The position numbers were made by a program, and so were the translations under genes. A model generated the notes under the pieces. That model did not search any database. It was not told the DNA's origin and saw only the letters and a program-made list of their open reading frames with translations. Of a stretch of DNA of 7,029 bases, positions 4,969 to 7,029 are shown piece after piece (positions within the stretch are counted from its first letter, which is position 1; each line of letters opens with the position of its first letter). This stretch comes from Desulfofustis sp. (GTDB lineage Bacteria > Desulfobacterota > Desulfobulbia > Desulfobulbales > Desulfocapsaceae), in contig JAQYVS010000089.1 in NCBI GenBank assembly GCA_030145365.1, forward strand, positions 1-7,029. Reading direction: 5' to 3'.

Positions 4969-7029
4969 TTACCAGCGATAGACCAGCGAAGCATAGACTT
5001 CCTGATTATCATAATCATCCGACAACACTGTAGAGAACGTTCCTTTTACTAAAAAAGATTGACTTATTTCAAGTAAAATATCGAAATTAAATTCATGAAC
5101 GAAAAAGTCTCCGGTCTCAAAACCTATTCCATAGGACGCTGTCAAGGAGCTGGTACCGCTCTGCAGTCTTCCCGTTGGCCATAATTCCAGCTTGTACATG
5201 GCAATAAGGTTATGTTTCCAATAATTTCCAGGGCTCCAATAGCTTAACCCATTGTCCTGATCATCATCAGAACCTCCAAACCTTGTATCATCTGTTTCAG
5301 CGTAGCTTAGATTCAGGTAACTATAGGTAAAGTCAAGCGAACTTCTATTTCCAAACCAGCGATACGAACTCCATAAATAATATTGTTCGCCCTCATTTCC
5401 GTCATTATAATCGAGAAAACTTATATCAAATCCAAAGAACATCCCAAACAGATAATCCAGACTCAAGCCACCTTGAAAATCTCTTCGATAAATTCCTTCT
5501 GTAAGCGATTGGATGGTGTCGTCTACCGGATCCTGTTTGAGTTTTGCAAAAATCTCAACCCGCTCTTCCAAGGTAGTTTTTAAAGAAAAATCATAAATCT
5601 GAAACGTCGTTCCATCCGTGTCGAAATCCTCAAATCCAATATTGACATCACCTTCAAATGTGTCACCAAACTGTACCGTGTAACTTCCCAGCAGGTAATT
5701 ACTTTTGGCCAGGGTCGAATCGAAACTATTGCCATATTCATAACGCCCGGTAACAATACCAAGATATTGATGAAGTGTTGGTTTGATCTGAACTTCGATT
5801 CCCCCATATTTTCTGGTTATATCCTTGAACCCGCTTCTTCCCTCCTCTTCACTATAACCTCCGACCAGGGACAGATGGGGCTGCTGCTGCCTGAGATTTT
5901 TCTCTGCCGCTTGTTCGATTTCGGGATATGAAATCTTCTTTTCTTTCATTTTTTCCAGTACTTCGGTCTCTTCCTGAAATCTTCCGAGCCTACTGTAAAT
6001 AGTTGCAAGATCCGGATAAATTGTCTCGGTCACAACCTCCTCTTCTTTGACTAATTCTTTATAATTGATTTCCGCCTGATAGAATTTTTTTGCCATTAAG
6101 GCCGACTTGGCGGCTATTTCTCTATCGGTTATTTTGTACCAGCGATAATTGTCGTATGAGTTTGCAGAAATTTTGGCAATCTCTGTTGACAAATTCTCAG
6201 ATACGTACGAGTCGGACATGATCCGATCAAGCATCTCTTCATTATCAGCTGTTAAGGCAGATGAACCGGAAGAGGTATGAGGCTCCAACATGCTTTTATT
6301 GTCTATGGTATAAAGTTGAGAAACCAATTGATTCATCTGTTTGTTCAGTTCGTCTGCAACTAACTCGTATATTTCAAGTGATTCATCCCATTGATCGTCG
6401 GCCCATAACGACCGTGCCCACAGCAGCTTTGCCTCCGAATAATTCAATGCTTCACGGGCAGATATCCCACCCTCATCTGCTGCTTCATCTTTTAAAACAG
6501 AAAATGCCTTGAAAATCTCAGCGTAATTACCCTGCATGGTTTCAATGCGATACAGCTGTTCTCTGAAATAGCTTTCTGCAGGTACCTGTGAATGCAACCA
6601 TTCATAGCTTTGATGGGCTATAGCATAATTGAATAATTTCATATGTGCTTCTGCCAGCATCAGCTGAGTCCGAGCAGAGTTCGGTAATAATGCAGCCACT
6701 TCCGTCAACCCGAGGATACTTTGGTTAGTGCGATTAAGCCTCAACAGCTCTTGATACACACTCAATTGTTCAGAATATGACAGGCTGTGATTCCTCTTGC
6801 TTGTAACAGGATCAGCGCCATTTTCTATCTCCTCTGTTACAATATAAAGAAGACTGGATAACTCATCGTTTCCTTTGAATTTTTGACGAAAGCGCTTAAT
6901 TATGTGTTGACACAGTTCGTAGCGTTCAGTCAGAAAATAATTTCTGGCAATAAAAAGGAGGATTTCAACATCTTCTGCTATAATCTGATTAACTTTAATC
7001 CGGAGGTTCAGATAATTTATTGCCCGCTG
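4969..7029 (-). CDS. TPR-domain outer-membrane beta-barrel protein, exopolysaccharide-porin-like, truncated by window edge
   Basis: The reading frame stays open to the right edge (I translated it through to 7029), so the TTG at 6765 is internal and the true N-terminus with any signal peptide is outside the window. 686 residues are visible. Roughly the first 380 are helical with TPR-like repeats, for example LMLAEAHMKLFNYAIAHQSY, AKLLWARSLWADDQWDESLE and LATIYSRLGRFQEETEVLEK. From about 5877 down to 4969 the sequence changes to alternating aromatic/polar strands with Gly- and Asp-rich loops (such as FGGSDDDQDNG), includes YWSP (5230-5241), and ends in VYASLVYRW with a terminal aromatic as in BAM-recognised barrels. 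TPR plus barrel is the layout of PgaA, BcsC and PelB, which export polysaccharide across the outer membrane, and Y-[FW]-SP occurs in BcsC/PgaA-type barrels as I recall. Substrate and exact family cannot be told. It is followed by an intrinsic terminator, so it ends its transcription unit, whose other genes lie beyond the window. Confidence 0.75.
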   Translation of the reverse strand, partial: QRAINYLNLRIKVNQIIAEDVEILLFIARNYFLTERYELCQHIIKRFRQKFKGNDELSSLLYIVTEEIENGADPVTSKRNHSLSYSEQLSVYQELLRLNRTNQSILGLTEVAALLPNSARTQLMLAEAHMKLFNYAIAHQSYEWLHSQVPAESYFREQLYRIETMQGNYAEIFKAFSVLKDEAADEGGISAREALNYSEAKLLWARSLWADDQWDESLEIYELVADELNKQMNQLVSQLYTIDNKSMLEPHTSSGSSALTADNEEMLDRIMSDSYVSENLSTEIAKISANSYDNYRWYKITDREIAAKSALMAKKFYQAEINYKELVKEEEVVTETIYPDLATIYSRLGRFQEETEVLEKMKEKKISYPEIEQAAEKNLRQQQPHLSLVGGYSEEEGRSGFKDITRKYGGIEVQIKPTLHQYLGIVTGRYEYGNSFDSTLAKSNYLLGSYTVQFGDTFEGDVNIGFEDFDTDGTTFQIYDFSLKTTLEERVEIFAKLKQDPVDDTIQSLTEGIYRRDFQGGLSLDYLFGMFFGFDISFLDYNDGNEGEQYYLWSSYRWFGNRSSLDFTYSYLNLSYAETDDTRFGGSDDDQDNGLSYWSPGNYWKHNLIAMYKLELWPTGRLQSGTSSLTASYGIGFETGDFFVHEFNFDILLEISQSFLVKGTFSTVLSDDYDNQEVYASLVYRW

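Noticed and set aside
6763..6765. TTG at 6765 as the start of the TPR-barrel gene
   Set aside because: The frame continues without a stop to 7029 with more helical, TPR-like sequence, and no signal peptide follows the TTG.

Overview
The window reads as a chromosomal housekeeping segment of a Gram-negative bacterium. The outer-membrane beta-barrel gene on the right implies two membranes. EttA, class I PurE, GreA and a FadR-type TetR regulator fit a proteobacterial or Desulfobacterota-like (delta-proteobacterial) host. That placement is inference from protein style and moderate GC judged by eye; no search was run. I see no insertion sequence, phage gene, CRISPR array, tRNA or rRNA.

Left to right: (1) the C-terminal two thirds of ettA, an ABC-F translation factor, on the + strand and cut by the left edge; (2) convergent to it, a minus-strand pair made of a fused purD-purE gene followed by tsaC (threonylcarbamoyl-AMP synthase), overlapping by 29 bp; (3) a divergent intergenic region of about 250 bp with two dyads, the larger being an 18+18 bp perfect inverted repeat just before a TetR-family gene; (4) the TetR gene, closest by eye to the acyl-CoA-responsive FadR/YsiA regulators; (5) greA on the minus strand, convergent with the TetR gene; (6) an intrinsic terminator almost touching the greA ribosome binding site; (7) a long minus-strand gene, cut by the right edge, encoding a TPR domain followed by an outer-membrane beta-barrel, the layout of exopolysaccharide export porins.

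Most genes serve core information processing and nucleotide supply: EttA (ribosome entry into elongation), TsaC (t6A37 of tRNA), GreA (rescue of backtracked RNA polymerase) and PurD/PurE (steps 2 and 6 of IMP synthesis). The TetR gene and the TPR-barrel gene are the accessory parts.

The points most worth a second look are the in-frame PurD-PurE fusion, the FadR-like operator that sits over the apparent start of the TetR gene and forces a downstream start, and the greA leader, where a terminator arm is duplicated inside the Shine-Dalgarno sequence so that one upstream strand could pair with either copy. I did not find a clearly new multi-gene system.
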